Source: Clavibacter michiganensis | Lineage (GTDB): Bacteria > Actinomycetota > Actinomycetes > Actinomycetales > Microbacteriaceae | Assembly (NCBI RefSeq): GCF_002151125.1 | Contig: NZ_MDJZ01000011.1 | Span: 62,001 to 126,000, forward strand | Reading direction: 5' to 3' | DNA length: 64,000 nucleotides | Shown: positions 45,490-54,215 of the stretch, piece after piece | Position numbering within the stretch: the first letter of the stretch is position 1 | Layout of the letters: each line of letters opens with the position of its first letter | Program-made: the position numbers and the translations under genes | The notes under the pieces: model-generated | Seen by the model: the letters and a program-made list of their open reading frames with translations, nothing else | Told to the model about the DNA's origin: nothing | Database searches by the model: none

Positions 45490-46434
45490 GTGACGACAGC
45501 AGCACCACCCACCCCGGTCGCCCCCGCGGCCGGGTCCCCGTCCCCGCGGCAGGCCGCGGGCAGCCCGAGGGTCCGGGCCAAGGAGCAGACGCAGGGCATG
45601 CTCTTCATCGCCCCGTTCGTCATCACCTTTCTGGTGTTCCTGGTCTGGCCCGTCCTCTACGGCTTCTACCAGAGCCTCACCGGGCAGAGCCTCACCGGCG
45701 CCAACAGCGAGCTCATCGGGTTCGCGAACTACTTCGAGGCCTTCGGCGACTCCCAGATGTGGCGCTCGCTCGGCAACACCGTGGTGTTCACGATCGCCAG
45801 CACCATCCCCCTCCTCGTCGTCGGCCTCGTGCTCGCGCTCCTCGTGAACCTCGGCCTCCCGGGCCAGTGGCTCTGGCGGCTCGCGTTCTTCCTGCCGTTC
45901 CTGCTCGCGTCCACCGTCGTGTCGCTGTTCTGGCTCTGGATGTACAACCCGCAGCTCGGCGTGGTGAACGCGATCGCCGGCGCGGTCGGCCTGCCGCAAC
46001 CCGCATGGCTGCAGGACTCGAACCTCGCCATGACGAGCGTCGTCGTGACCACCGTGTGGTGGACCGTCGGGTTCAACTTCCTCATCTACCTGGCGGCGCT
46101 GCAGAACATCCCCGACCAGCAGTACGAGGCGGCCGCGCTCGATGGCGCCGGGAAGTGGCGGCAGCTGTTCTCCATCACGATCCCGCAGCTCGCGCCGACC
46201 ACCGCGCTCCTCGCGATCCTGCAGGTGCTCGCGTCGCTCAAGGTCTTCGACCAGATCTACCAGATGACCGCGGGCGGCCCCGGCGGATCGACCCGGCCCA
46301 TCGTCCAGTACGTCTTCGAGACCGGGTTCACCGGCTTCCGCTTCGGCTACTCGGCCGCCATCTCCTACATCTTCTTCGCCCTGATCGTCGTGATCTCGGT
46401 CATCCAGTTCACCGCGACACGGAGGAAGTCATGA
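45490..46434 (+). CDS. Sugar ABC transporter permease (MalF/UgpA type)
   Basis: 314 residues with six membrane segments from about residue 38 (MLFIAPFVITFLVFLVWPVLYGFY). The EAA loop that contacts the ATPase is YEAAALDGAGKWRQLFSITIPQL. The GTG start follows GAAGGAG. The last four bases overlap the start of the second permease (ATGA), so the pair is translationally coupled. It is the inner-membrane half of the arabinoside importer. Confidence 0.94.
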   Translation: MTTAAPPTPVAPAAGSPSPRQAAGSPRVRAKEQTQGMLFIAPFVITFLVFLVWPVLYGFYQSLTGQSLTGANSELIGFANYFEAFGDSQMWRSLGNTVVFTIASTIPLLVVGLVLALLVNLGLPGQWLWRLAFFLPFLLASTVVSLFWLWMYNPQLGVVNAIAGAVGLPQPAWLQDSNLAMTSVVVTTVWWTVGFNFLIYLAALQNIPDQQYEAAALDGAGKWRQLFSITIPQLAPTTALLAILQVLASLKVFDQIYQMTAGGPGGSTRPIVQYVFETGFTGFRFGYSAAISYIFFALIVVISVIQFTATRRKS

Positions 46435-47351
46435 CCACCGCCACCCGTCCCGCCTTCTCCTCCGGCACGCTGGCCCGCAAGCCCGCGACCACCGGATCCG
46501 CCCGCCCGGGCCGCACGGGGACCCCCCGGTTCGCTCCGTCGCGCATCGCCGCGCTCCTGATCCTCATCGTCCTCGCCGCCGCGTGGCTGCTGCCGTTCCT
46601 CTGGGCCGTGCTCACGTCGTTCAAGTCGGAGACAGACGCCGCGGCGTTCCCGGTGACGATCTTCCCGGCCGGCGGGTTCACGCTCGACGCGTACGCCTCC
46701 GTGCTGAACGGCGGCACGATCCCGCTGTGGACCTGGAACAGCCTCGTCACCAGCACGGTGATCACGGTGGTGGCGGTCGTGTTCTCCGCGCTCGCCGGCT
46801 ACGCGCTCAGCCGCATCGACTTCCGCGGCCGCAAGCTCCTGATGGGGGCGATCGTGGCGTCGATCATCATCCCGCCGCAGATCCTCATCGTGCCGCTCTT
46901 CTACCAGATGCTGTCGTTCAACCTGGTGGACACCCTCTGGGCCGTGATCCTGCCGCAGATCGTGCAGCCCGCCATGGTGTTCATCCTGAAGGCGTTCTTC
47001 GACCAGATCCCGATCGAGCTGGAGGACGCCGCGCGCGTCGACGGCGCCGGACGCGTGCGCGTGTTCCTGCAGATCGTGATGCCGCTGTCGCGCCCCATCC
47101 TCTCGGCGGTCGCGATCTTCGTGTTCATCGGCGCCTGGAACAACTTCCTGTGGCCCTTCATCGCCACGAACGACGCCACGCTGATGACCCTGCCGGTCGG
47201 CCTGCAGACGGTGAAGAACGCCTACGGGATCCAGTACGCGCAGAACATGGCCTCGGCCGTGCTCGCCGCGCTGCCGCTGATCCTGGTGTTCCTCTTCTTC
47301 CAGCGCCAGATCATCAAGGGCATCTCGACCACCGGGTTCGGCGGGCAGTGA
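46431..47351 (+). CDS. Sugar ABC transporter permease (MalG/UgpE type)
   Basis: 306 residues with six membrane segments after a Thr/Arg-rich N-terminus of about 35 residues. The EAA loop reads ELEDAARVDGAGRVRVFLQIVMPLSRP, and the C-terminus RQIIKGISTTGFGG is typical of MalG-type permeases. It overlaps the first permease by four bases. No ATPase gene follows, so the importer must borrow one, plausibly the MsmK/UgpC-type protein at the left edge (inference). Confidence 0.94.
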   Translation: MTTATRPAFSSGTLARKPATTGSARPGRTGTPRFAPSRIAALLILIVLAAAWLLPFLWAVLTSFKSETDAAAFPVTIFPAGGFTLDAYASVLNGGTIPLWTWNSLVTSTVITVVAVVFSALAGYALSRIDFRGRKLLMGAIVASIIIPPQILIVPLFYQMLSFNLVDTLWAVILPQIVQPAMVFILKAFFDQIPIELEDAARVDGAGRVRVFLQIVMPLSRPILSAVAIFVFIGAWNNFLWPFIATNDATLMTLPVGLQTVKNAYGIQYAQNMASAVLAALPLILVFLFFQRQIIKGISTTGFGGQ

Positions 47352-47439
47352 TCCCCGCCGCGCCCGCGACCCGCACCGACCGATCCACCCACCCCGCCCG
47401 GGACGCACGCGCCCGGGCCCCGCATCCAGGAGGACGCCC

Positions 47440-48978
47440 ATGACCCGCGCCCGCATCACCATCGACCGCGACTTCACCATCGGCGACGTGCCCCGCCGCC
47501 TGTTCGGCTCGTTCGTCGAGCACATGGGGCGCTGCGTCTACACCGGGATCTACGAGCCCGGCCACCCGACCGCCACGCCCGAGGGCTACCGGCAGGACGT
47601 GCTCGACCTCACGAAGGAGCTGGGGGCCACGGTCGTGCGCTACCCCGGCGGCAACTTCGTCTCCGGCTACGACTGGGAGGACGGGGTCGGCCCGGTCGAG
47701 GACCGGCCGCGCCGCCTCGACGGCGCGTGGCACACCGTCGAGACCAACGCGTTCGGCCTGCACGAGTTCATGGGCTGGTCGAAGGCCGCGGGCGTCGAGG
47801 TGATGGAGGCCATCAACCTCGGCACGCGCGGCGTGGACGCGGCCCGGTCGCTGGTCGAGTACGCGAACCACCCCGGCGGATCCAAGTACTCCGACATGCG
47901 CCGCGCGAACGGCGCCGAGGAGCCCTTCGACATCAAGCTCTGGTGCCTCGGCAACGAGATGGACGGGCCGTGGCAGATCGGGCACAAGACGCCCGACGAG
48001 TACGGCCGCCTCGCCCAGGAGGCGGGCAAGGCCATGCGGCTGGTGGATCCGAGCATCGAGCTGGTCGCGTGCGGGAGCTCCAACTCGGGCATGCCGACGT
48101 TCGGACAGTGGGAGCAGACCGTGCTCGGCCACACCTACGACGTCGTCGACTACGTCTCGCTGCACGCCTACTACCAGGAGCACGAGGGCGACGTGCGGAG
48201 CTTCCTCGCGAGCGCCGTCGACATGGACTTCTTCATCGAGTCGGTCGTCGCGACGGCGGACGCTACGGGCGCTCGCCTGAAGAACCGGAAGAGGATCGAC
48301 CTCTCCTTCGACGAGTGGAACGTCTGGTACCAGCGCGGGCTCGACGGCGAGGACCAGCCGCACCGCATCGAGAAGGCCGGCTGGCGCGAGCACCCGCGGG
48401 TCATCGAGGACGAGTACAACGTGACGGACGCGGTGGTCGTCGGGACGCTCCTCAACTCGCTGCTGCGGCACGGCGACCGGGTGAAGATCGCCAACCAGGC
48501 GCAGCTGGTGAACGTGATCGCGCCGATCCGCAGCGAGGAGGCCGGGCCCGCCTGGCGCCAGTCGATCTTCTGGCCGTTCGCGCGGATGGCGCAGCTCGCG
48601 ACGGGGCGGATCCTCCGGGTCGACGTGGACAGCGACCGCTACGACAACGACCGGTTCGGCACCGCCGACGTCGTCGACGTGAGCGCCACCTGGGACGACG
48701 AGGCGGGCACCGTCTCCCTCTTCCTCGCCAACCGCGGGCTCGAGGAGGAGGCGGCGACCGAGGTCGCGCTGCGCGGGCTCGACGCCGGCCGGATCCTCCG
48801 CGCCGAGGTCCTGCGCGTCCCCGAGGGCGGGGACCGCTTCTCGAGCAACACGCTCGAGACCGGCGAGCAGGTCGGGCTCGTGCCGCTCGAGGGCGTGCAT
48901 GCCGAGGGCGGGCGACTGACGCTCACGCTCCCGGCGCTGTCCTGGGCCGTCGTGGTGCTGGACGTGACCCGCAGCTGA
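47440..48978 (+). CDS. abfA: Alpha-L-arabinofuranosidase, glycoside hydrolase family 51
   Basis: 512 residues. It removes terminal alpha-L-arabinofuranosyl groups from arabinan or arabinoxylan fragments. The acid/base Glu173 lies in CLGNEMDG and the nucleophile Glu292 in SFDEWNVW, matching the spacing in characterised GH51 enzymes. The barrel is followed by a C-terminal beta-sandwich. There is no signal peptide, so it acts inside the cell on imported oligosaccharides. AGGAGGACGCCC precedes the ATG. It is the last gene of the LacI-controlled operon, ending in a 21-bp hairpin. Confidence 0.97.
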   Translation: MTRARITIDRDFTIGDVPRRLFGSFVEHMGRCVYTGIYEPGHPTATPEGYRQDVLDLTKELGATVVRYPGGNFVSGYDWEDGVGPVEDRPRRLDGAWHTVETNAFGLHEFMGWSKAAGVEVMEAINLGTRGVDAARSLVEYANHPGGSKYSDMRRANGAEEPFDIKLWCLGNEMDGPWQIGHKTPDEYGRLAQEAGKAMRLVDPSIELVACGSSNSGMPTFGQWEQTVLGHTYDVVDYVSLHAYYQEHEGDVRSFLASAVDMDFFIESVVATADATGARLKNRKRIDLSFDEWNVWYQRGLDGEDQPHRIEKAGWREHPRVIEDEYNVTDAVVVGTLLNSLLRHGDRVKIANQAQLVNVIAPIRSEEAGPAWRQSIFWPFARMAQLATGRILRVDVDSDRYDNDRFGTADVVDVSATWDDEAGTVSLFLANRGLEEEAATEVALRGLDAGRILRAEVLRVPEGGDRFSSNTLETGEQVGLVPLEGVHAEGGRLTLTLPALSWAVVVLDVTRS

Positions 48979-48984
48979 CGCGCG

Positions 48985-49031
48985 CACGACGACGGCCCGC
49001 CCTGCGCGATGCAGGGCGGGCCGTCGTCGTG
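48985..49031. terminator. Bidirectional terminator between abfA and the HtrA-like gene
   Basis: A perfect 21-bp inverted repeat around loop GCGAT, seven bases after the abfA stop and between convergent genes; the longest perfect stem in the window. Confidence 0.9.
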
Positions 49032-49044
49032 GAGGGGGAGCGGA

Positions 49045-50721
49045 TCAGCTCACGGGGCCCTCGGTCAGGGTCACGGTGCCGGTCTTCGCGGCGCCCGCTG
49101 CGGTGGTCCAGCCGAGCTGCACCGACTCGCCCGGCTCGTGCGCGGAGATCGCGGCGCTGAGCTCGGACGCCGACGCGACGGCCTTCCCGTCGACCGAGGT
49201 GACGACGTCGCCCTGGGCGAGGCCCGCCTTCGCCGCGCCGGATCCGTCGACGACTCCCTGCACGGGAGCGCCCGCGACGGTGCCCGCGCCGTTCGCGAGC
49301 AGCACGCCGAGGAAGGCCGGGTAGCCGATCTTCACGGTGCCGGACTCGACGCCGCTCTCGATCTGCTTCGCGATGCCCATGGCCTTGTCGATCGGGATGG
49401 CGAACCCGGCGATCTGCGCGGAGCCGGAGGAGGCGGCCGTGTCGATGCCGACGACCTCGTTGTCCGCGTCCGTGAGCGGCCCGCCCGAGTCGCCGGAGAC
49501 GATGGGCGCGTCCGTCTGGATGAGGTCGGTGAGCGTCTCGCCCGCCGCCGTCCCCTCGGACTGCGTGGTGATGGTCTGGCCGAGCGCGGTCACCTTGCCG
49601 CTCGCCGCGGTGAGCGTGCCGGTGCCGCCCGCGTTGCCGACGCCCGTGACGGCCTCCCCGACCTGGACCCCGTCGGTGTCGAGCTTCGCGGGGGTGAGGC
49701 CGGACGCGCCCTCGAGCTTGAGGACCGCGACGTCGTTCGTCGCGTCGGTGCCGACGACCTTGCCGACGTACGCCTTCCCGGTCGACTCGACCGTGACGCG
49801 GATGCTGGTGGCGCCGCTCACGACGTGGTTGTTGGTGAGGATCGTGCCGTCGGACGACAGGATGATGCCCGTGCCCGCCCCGGCCGCGTTCTCGTAGGTG
49901 AGCGCCGAGTCGATGGTCACGACGCCGGCCTTCTGCACGGTCGTCGCCTCGGGCGAGGTGACGGACGTGCCGGTGCCGGACTGCGTGCCCGCTCCGGATC
50001 CGGAGCCGCTGCCGGATCCCTGCCCGGGCAGCGTGGTCGTGCCGCGGCCGAATCCCTGGCCCGGCGTGAAGGAGCCCGGATCCTGGATCTGCGTGTCGGA
50101 GGCCTGCGAGCTCGAGCGGCCGAGGTCGGCCATGAAGCCCACCGCGGTGCCGCTGCCGAAGGAGAGGAGGAGCGCGAGGGCGGACGCGCCGGCGATGAGG
50201 CCGGTGCGGAGGCCGCGGCGCATGCGCTTGGGCGGCACGGGGTTCCCCGCCGCGTCGACGGCGAAGGGTCGGCCGAAGGCATCGGTCGCGGGGGCGGGCC
50301 ACGGCGATCCGGCAGGGTGGCCGCCGGCGGGCATCGCGGTGGCGTACGAGGCCGTGGGCTGCTGCGTCGTGGGCTGCTGCGCGGTGGGGGCGCCGGCGCC
50401 GACCGCGGGGCCCGCGGTCGCGTGCGCGTCGGTCGGGGCGTTCCAGCCGGCGGGTGCGGCCGGCACGCGCGGGGCTGCGGGGCCGTCGGTCGCGGGGCCG
50501 GAGGGGGCCGGCCAGGCGGGCTGCGCCGCGACGGGCGAGTCGTCGGCCGCGATCGGAGCAGCAGGGGCGGCCGGAGCCGCGGGCGCGGCCGGAGCCGCGG
50601 GCGCGGCCGGAGCCGCCGGGGTGGTCTCGGTCTCGGCCTGGGGCGCGGCGTCGCCGGAGCGGGTGGTGTCGATGGGGGCCTCGTCCGGACGTCCGGTCGG
50701 CTCCTGGGGTGTCTCGTTCAT
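49045..50721 (-). CDS. HtrA/DegP-like trypsin-family protease with PDZ domain
   Basis: 558 residues. The first 180 are cytoplasmic, Ala/Pro/Thr rich, with a run of PAA repeats at about 34-56. One membrane helix (about 175-197) is followed by a Gly/Ser linker and a chymotrypsin-fold domain with the triad His (TNNHVV), Asp (NDVAVLKL) and Ser (GDSGGPL), then a C-terminal PDZ domain (AGLAQGDVVTSVDGKAV). It is an extracytoplasmic quality-control protease of the actinobacterial PepD/HtrA type. The ATG follows GGACCCGTC. It is convergent with abfA. Confidence 0.95.
   Translation of the reverse strand: MNETPQEPTGRPDEAPIDTTRSGDAAPQAETETTPAAPAAPAAPAAPAAPAAPAAPIAADDSPVAAQPAWPAPSGPATDGPAAPRVPAAPAGWNAPTDAHATAGPAVGAGAPTAQQPTTQQPTASYATAMPAGGHPAGSPWPAPATDAFGRPFAVDAAGNPVPPKRMRRGLRTGLIAGASALALLLSFGSGTAVGFMADLGRSSSQASDTQIQDPGSFTPGQGFGRGTTTLPGQGSGSGSGSGAGTQSGTGTSVTSPEATTVQKAGVVTIDSALTYENAAGAGTGIILSSDGTILTNNHVVSGATSIRVTVESTGKAYVGKVVGTDATNDVAVLKLEGASGLTPAKLDTDGVQVGEAVTGVGNAGGTGTLTAASGKVTALGQTITTQSEGTAAGETLTDLIQTDAPIVSGDSGGPLTDADNEVVGIDTAASSGSAQIAGFAIPIDKAMGIAKQIESGVESGTVKIGYPAFLGVLLANGAGTVAGAPVQGVVDGSGAAKAGLAQGDVVTSVDGKAVASASELSAAISAHEPGESVQLGWTTAAGAAKTGTVTLTEGPVS
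50555..50620. repeat. 18-bp tandem repeat in the HtrA-like gene
   Basis: The unit GGAGCCGCGGGCGCGGCC occurs twice perfectly (50573-50590, 50591-50608), flanked by a degenerate copy and a partial copy. It encodes the Pro-Ala-Ala run and is a possible variable-number site. Confidence 0.8.
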
Positions 50722-50856
50722 GACGGGTCCTTCGTGTCTCGGGTGGCCCGGTGGGGGCCCTGAGGAGATCACAGCGGGCGACCCTATGAGCAGCCCATGA
50801 CGGGCACGAGCGTCCGCCAAGCATCCTGGGCCCCGCCCGGGCGTACCCTGAGCGGC

Positions 50857-51363
50857 ATGACGCGGAGGTCGGACGGGGATGGCGAGCCGTCCGGCGTGGA
50901 TCCGCGGTTCGACCCGGCGTTCCAGCGGGGAGCTGCGTCGGGGTCGCCTCCGCCGGAGGATCCGTCCGCGTCCGCCGATGCACCGGGCCCGGCCTCGCCA
51001 GCCCGGGATCCGCGACCGCAGGAGGACGCGCCGCCGGCCGGGCCGTGCGCGGCCGATCGCCCCGTCGTCGCCGCCTGGCTCGCCCCGGTGCTCTGGATCC
51101 TCGCCGTCGCCTTCCCCGCCGCGGGCCTCGGCCTGCGCGCGCTCGCCGCCGGGATCGCGACCTCGATGCCGTACTCCAGCTTCGGCGACCCGCTCGGGCA
51201 GCCCTGGCTCCTCGAGCTCGTGCCCCTGCTCGTGACCCTGGCGCCCGGCGTCGTCGCGGGCGGACCCATGGCCGTGATCGCGGCGCTCGCCGTGCACGCC
51301 CTGCGCCGCCGGCCGTCCGGAGCCGCGACCGACGACCGCGGCCTCGACGGCAGCCGCGCGTAG
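50857..51363 (+). CDS. Membrane protein of unknown function
   Basis: 168 residues from the ATG at 50857, chosen because TACCCT lies seven bases upstream (leaderless). A Pro/Asp-rich N-terminal half precedes two hydrophobic segments (about 75-102, VVAAWLAPVLWILAVAFPAAGLGLRAL; about 118-150, LLELVPLLVTLAPGVVAGGPMAVIAALAVHAL). I recognise no family. The next gene, with its own -10 box, starts nine bases after this stop. Confidence 0.7.
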   Translation: MTRRSDGDGEPSGVDPRFDPAFQRGAASGSPPPEDPSASADAPGPASPARDPRPQEDAPPAGPCAADRPVVAAWLAPVLWILAVAFPAAGLGLRALAAGIATSMPYSSFGDPLGQPWLLELVPLLVTLAPGVVAGGPMAVIAALAVHALRRRPSGAATDDRGLDGSRA

Positions 51364-51366
51364 GCT
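51361..51366 (+). promoter_or_regulatory. -10 box of a leaderless promoter (aldo/keto reductase)
   Basis: TAGGCT, six bases, then ATG at 51373. The first three bases are the stop codon of the preceding gene. Confidence 0.6.
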
Positions 51367-51372
51367 CGACTC

Positions 51373-52365
51373 ATGGAGCAGAGAAGCCTCGGCAGGACCC
51401 ATCGGAACGTCTCGGTCATCGGACTCGGGACCTGGCAGCTCGGCGGGGGCTGGGGTGATGTGGCCGAGGACGACGCGCTCGCGGTGCTCGACGCCGCGGC
51501 CGACGCGGGCATCACCTTCTTCGACACGGCCGACGTCTACGGCGACGGCCGCAGCGAGACGATCATCGGATCCTGGCTCCGCGCGCATCCCGACTCGGGC
51601 GTCACGGTCGCGACCAAGATGGGCCGGCGCGACGCGCAGGACCCCGCGAACTTCACCCTCGACCGCTTCCGCGAGTGGACCGACCGCTCCCGCCGGAACC
51701 TCGGCGTCGAGACGCTCGACCTCGTCCAGCTGCACTGCCCGCCCACGCCCGTCTTCTCGAGCGACCGCGTCCACGACGCCCTCGACGAGCTCGTGGCCGA
51801 CGGCGCGATCGCGTCCTACGGCGTGAGCGTCGAGACGACGGACGAGGCGCTCCTCGCGATCGCCCGCCCCGGCGTCGCGAGCGTGCAGATCATCCTCAAC
51901 GCGTTCCGCCTCAAGCCGCTCGACCGCGTGCTGCCGGCCGCCCAGGAGGCGGGCGTCGGGATCATCGCCCGCGTGCCGCTCGCGTCGGGCCTCCTCAGCG
52001 GCCGCTACACGGCGGACACCACCTTCGCCGAGACCGACCACCGCAGCTTCAACCGCGGAGGTGCCGCGTTCGACGTGGGGGAGACCTTCTCGGGTGTCGA
52101 CTACGACGACGGCGTCGCCGCGGCCCGCGAGTTCGCGGCCGCCGCGCACGAGGCCGCGCCCGACCTCACGCCCGCGCAGGTCGCGCTCGCCTGGATCGTC
52201 CAGCGCCCGGGCGTCTCGACCGTGATCCCCGGGGCCCGCAACGCGGAGCAGGCCCAGGCGAACGCCCGCGCCGGCGACGCCCCCGCCCTCAGCGAGGTGT
52301 TCGAGCGCCAGGTGGAGGACGTCTACGACCGGTACTTCCGCGCCGCGGTCCACCCGCGCTGGTAG
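51373..52365 (+). CDS. Aldo/keto reductase
   Basis: 330 residues, an NADPH-dependent barrel enzyme. Catalytic Asp-Tyr-Lys are visible as FFDTADVYGDGRSE (Asp, Tyr) and VATKMGRR (Lys), with His in DLVQLHCPP. C-terminal cofactor binding is VIPGARNAEQAQANA. It resembles the YdhF/general-stress AKR group; the substrate is not inferable. Leaderless start. The short hairpin at 52385-52413 follows. Confidence 0.94.
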   Translation: MEQRSLGRTHRNVSVIGLGTWQLGGGWGDVAEDDALAVLDAAADAGITFFDTADVYGDGRSETIIGSWLRAHPDSGVTVATKMGRRDAQDPANFTLDRFREWTDRSRRNLGVETLDLVQLHCPPTPVFSSDRVHDALDELVADGAIASYGVSVETTDEALLAIARPGVASVQIILNAFRLKPLDRVLPAAQEAGVGIIARVPLASGLLSGRYTADTTFAETDHRSFNRGGAAFDVGETFSGVDYDDGVAAAREFAAAAHEAAPDLTPAQVALAWIVQRPGVSTVIPGARNAEQAQANARAGDAPALSEVFERQVEDVYDRYFRAAVHPRW

Positions 52366-52384
52366 TCCTGCCCGGACGTGCGAC

Positions 52385-52413
52385 GGCCCCGGTCAGCGAT
52401 GCTGACCGGGGCC
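52385..52413. terminator. Terminator between the aldo/keto reductase and lipoprotein genes
   Basis: GGCCCCGGTCAGC, loop GAT, GCTGACCGGGGCC: a perfect 13-bp stem between convergent genes. Confidence 0.8.
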
Positions 52414-52431
52414 ATCGTCCGTGCGGATGCG

Positions 52432-52905
52432 CTACTGCAGCTGGTCGCAGGCGCTCGACATCTGCGTCTTCAGCTCGTCGCTGATCGGCTGGCCCACGCC
52501 CGGCGCGAGCTGGTCGGCGAGGGCCGTGATCTGCTGGCCGGCCGCGGCCGCCCCGCTCTCGGTGGAGGCGGAGATCTCGGTTCCGAGGTCGCGGAACGCC
52601 TGCACGTCCGACTCCTCGAGCGTGGCCTTGTCCTTGAGGCCGCAGGCGATGTCCCGCGTCTTCGTGGCGATCGCCTCGCGGGATCCGGATGCGGCGGCGT
52701 CTCCCGACCCGGCGTCGCCCTCGGTGGTCGCCTCGGGCGTGGGGGTCGCGGCCTCGGCCGACGCGGAGGCGGACGGGGCCGGCGTCGCGGCGTCGTCGGC
52801 GGCGGGGGAGCTGCACCCGGCGAGGGTGAGGCCGAGCACGAGGCCGAGGCCCGCGATCCCGGCTCGCAGGCGGCGCGTGGTCAGAGGGGTCTGCTGAGAG
52901 GTCAT
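52432..52905 (-). CDS. Small secreted lipoprotein of unknown function
   Basis: 157 residues with a signal peptide and lipobox (LGLTLAGC), an Ala/Thr/Pro-rich linker, and a helical domain containing two cysteines (DIACGLKDK and SSACDQLQ at the very end) that could form a disulfide. No family is recognised. TAGTGT is six bases before the ATG (52912-52917, minus strand), so it is leaderless. Confidence 0.8.
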   Translation of the reverse strand: MTSQQTPLTTRRLRAGIAGLGLVLGLTLAGCSSPAADDAATPAPSASASAEAATPTPEATTEGDAGSGDAAASGSREAIATKTRDIACGLKDKATLEESDVQAFRDLGTEISASTESGAAAAGQQITALADQLAPGVGQPISDELKTQMSSACDQLQ

Positions 52906-53003
52906 GCCCTCACACTATCCACGGCGGCGGCGCGTCTTTCCCCAGGGGCGGAGACTCCGGGGCGCGGATCCGGGCGATCGGCGAGGCGCGCACGGGCCGG
53001 CCG

Positions 53004-54215
53004 TCAGGTCATGACCGGGACGGGCTCCGTGTCCGGGATGGGGCCGGCGTCGCGGCCGCGGAGGTCGGGGCTGTGGCGGTGGAAGACCGCGGCTATGGCC
53101 GCGCCGACCGCGAGCAGCGCCGCCGCGACGACGAACGCGCCCTGGGCCCCCTGCGCGTCGATGACGAAGCCGGCGGCGGCCGAACCGAGCGCGGCGCCGA
53201 TGAGCTGGCCGGTGCCGACCCAGCCGTACGCCTCCGCGGTGTCGCTGAAGCGCACCGACGAGGAGACGACGGCGAACAGCACGGCCAGGGCCGGCGCGAT
53301 GCCGACGCCCGCGAGGAACAGGAACACGGAGAGCCAGGCGAACTGCATCCAGACGGCGGCCAGCGCGGTGCCGACCAGGATGATCGACATGCGCCGGGCC
53401 ATGGCCCACGGGCTGATGGGGATGTGGCCGAGCGCGAGCCCGCCGATGAGCGAGCCGACCGCGAAGATCGCGAGGACGAAGCCGGCCTCCGGGCCGCCGT
53501 GCCCGTAGACCGCGACGACGCCCGCCTCGATGGCCGCGCACGCCGCGATGAGGAGGAACCCGACGACCGTGCTGAGGAGCACGGGCGGACGGCCGAGCAC
53601 CACGCCGAACCGGCGCTTGCTGCGCGGGATGCGCACCCGTCCGAGCTCGGGGGAGGAGATGAACCACGCGCCGCCGCCGACGAGGAAGGCCGCGGCGACG
53701 AGGATCCCCGCGCTCGTGTCCACCTGGATCGCGAGGAACGTGGCGATGACGGGACCGAGCACCCAGATGATCTCCTGCGCCGACGCGTCGAGGGAGAACA
53801 GGGGCGTGAGCTGCTTGGAGTTGACCATCTTCGGGTAGATGGTGCGGACGGCCGGCTGCACCGGCGGGTTGGCGAGGCCCGCGACGAGCCCGAGCACCAT
53901 GAACACGGGGACGGACGTGCCCTCGTCGCCGAGCGCCACCGCGACGACGGCGACCGCGCAGACGATCGAGGTGAGGATGAGGACCGGGCGCATGCCCCAG
54001 ACGCCCATCCACCGGCTCGTGAGGGGACCGGCGACGGCCTGGCCGATGCTCGTCGCGGCGAGCACGAGGCCGGCCGCGCCGTACGACTCGTGGATCCGCT
54101 CGACGTGCATGAGGAACGCCAGCGAGAGCATCCCGCCGGGGAAGCGCGCCACGAGCTGGGCGGCGATGATCCGGCCCACGCCGCGGGTCTTGAGGAGGCT
54201 TCCGTACGTGCTCAC
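53004..54215 (-). CDS. Major facilitator superfamily transporter
   Basis: 403 residues with about twelve hydrophobic segments. The N-terminal half begins TRGVGRIIAAQLVARFPGGMLSLAFLMHVE and carries the MFS loop near GPLTSRWMGVWGMRPVLI; the central loop contains RRFGVVLGRPPVLLS. It is the Bcr/drug-efflux-like group; the substrate is unknown. The GTG start is preceded by TAGGAT nine bases upstream. It is divergent from the nrd operon. Confidence 0.9.
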   Translation of the reverse strand: MSTYGSLLKTRGVGRIIAAQLVARFPGGMLSLAFLMHVERIHESYGAAGLVLAATSIGQAVAGPLTSRWMGVWGMRPVLILTSIVCAVAVVAVALGDEGTSVPVFMVLGLVAGLANPPVQPAVRTIYPKMVNSKQLTPLFSLDASAQEIIWVLGPVIATFLAIQVDTSAGILVAAAFLVGGGAWFISSPELGRVRIPRSKRRFGVVLGRPPVLLSTVVGFLLIAACAAIEAGVVAVYGHGGPEAGFVLAIFAVGSLIGGLALGHIPISPWAMARRMSIILVGTALAAVWMQFAWLSVFLFLAGVGIAPALAVLFAVVSSSVRFSDTAEAYGWVGTGQLIGAALGSAAAGFVIDAQGAQGAFVVAAALLAVGAAIAAVFHRHSPDLRGRDAGPIPDTEPVPVMT

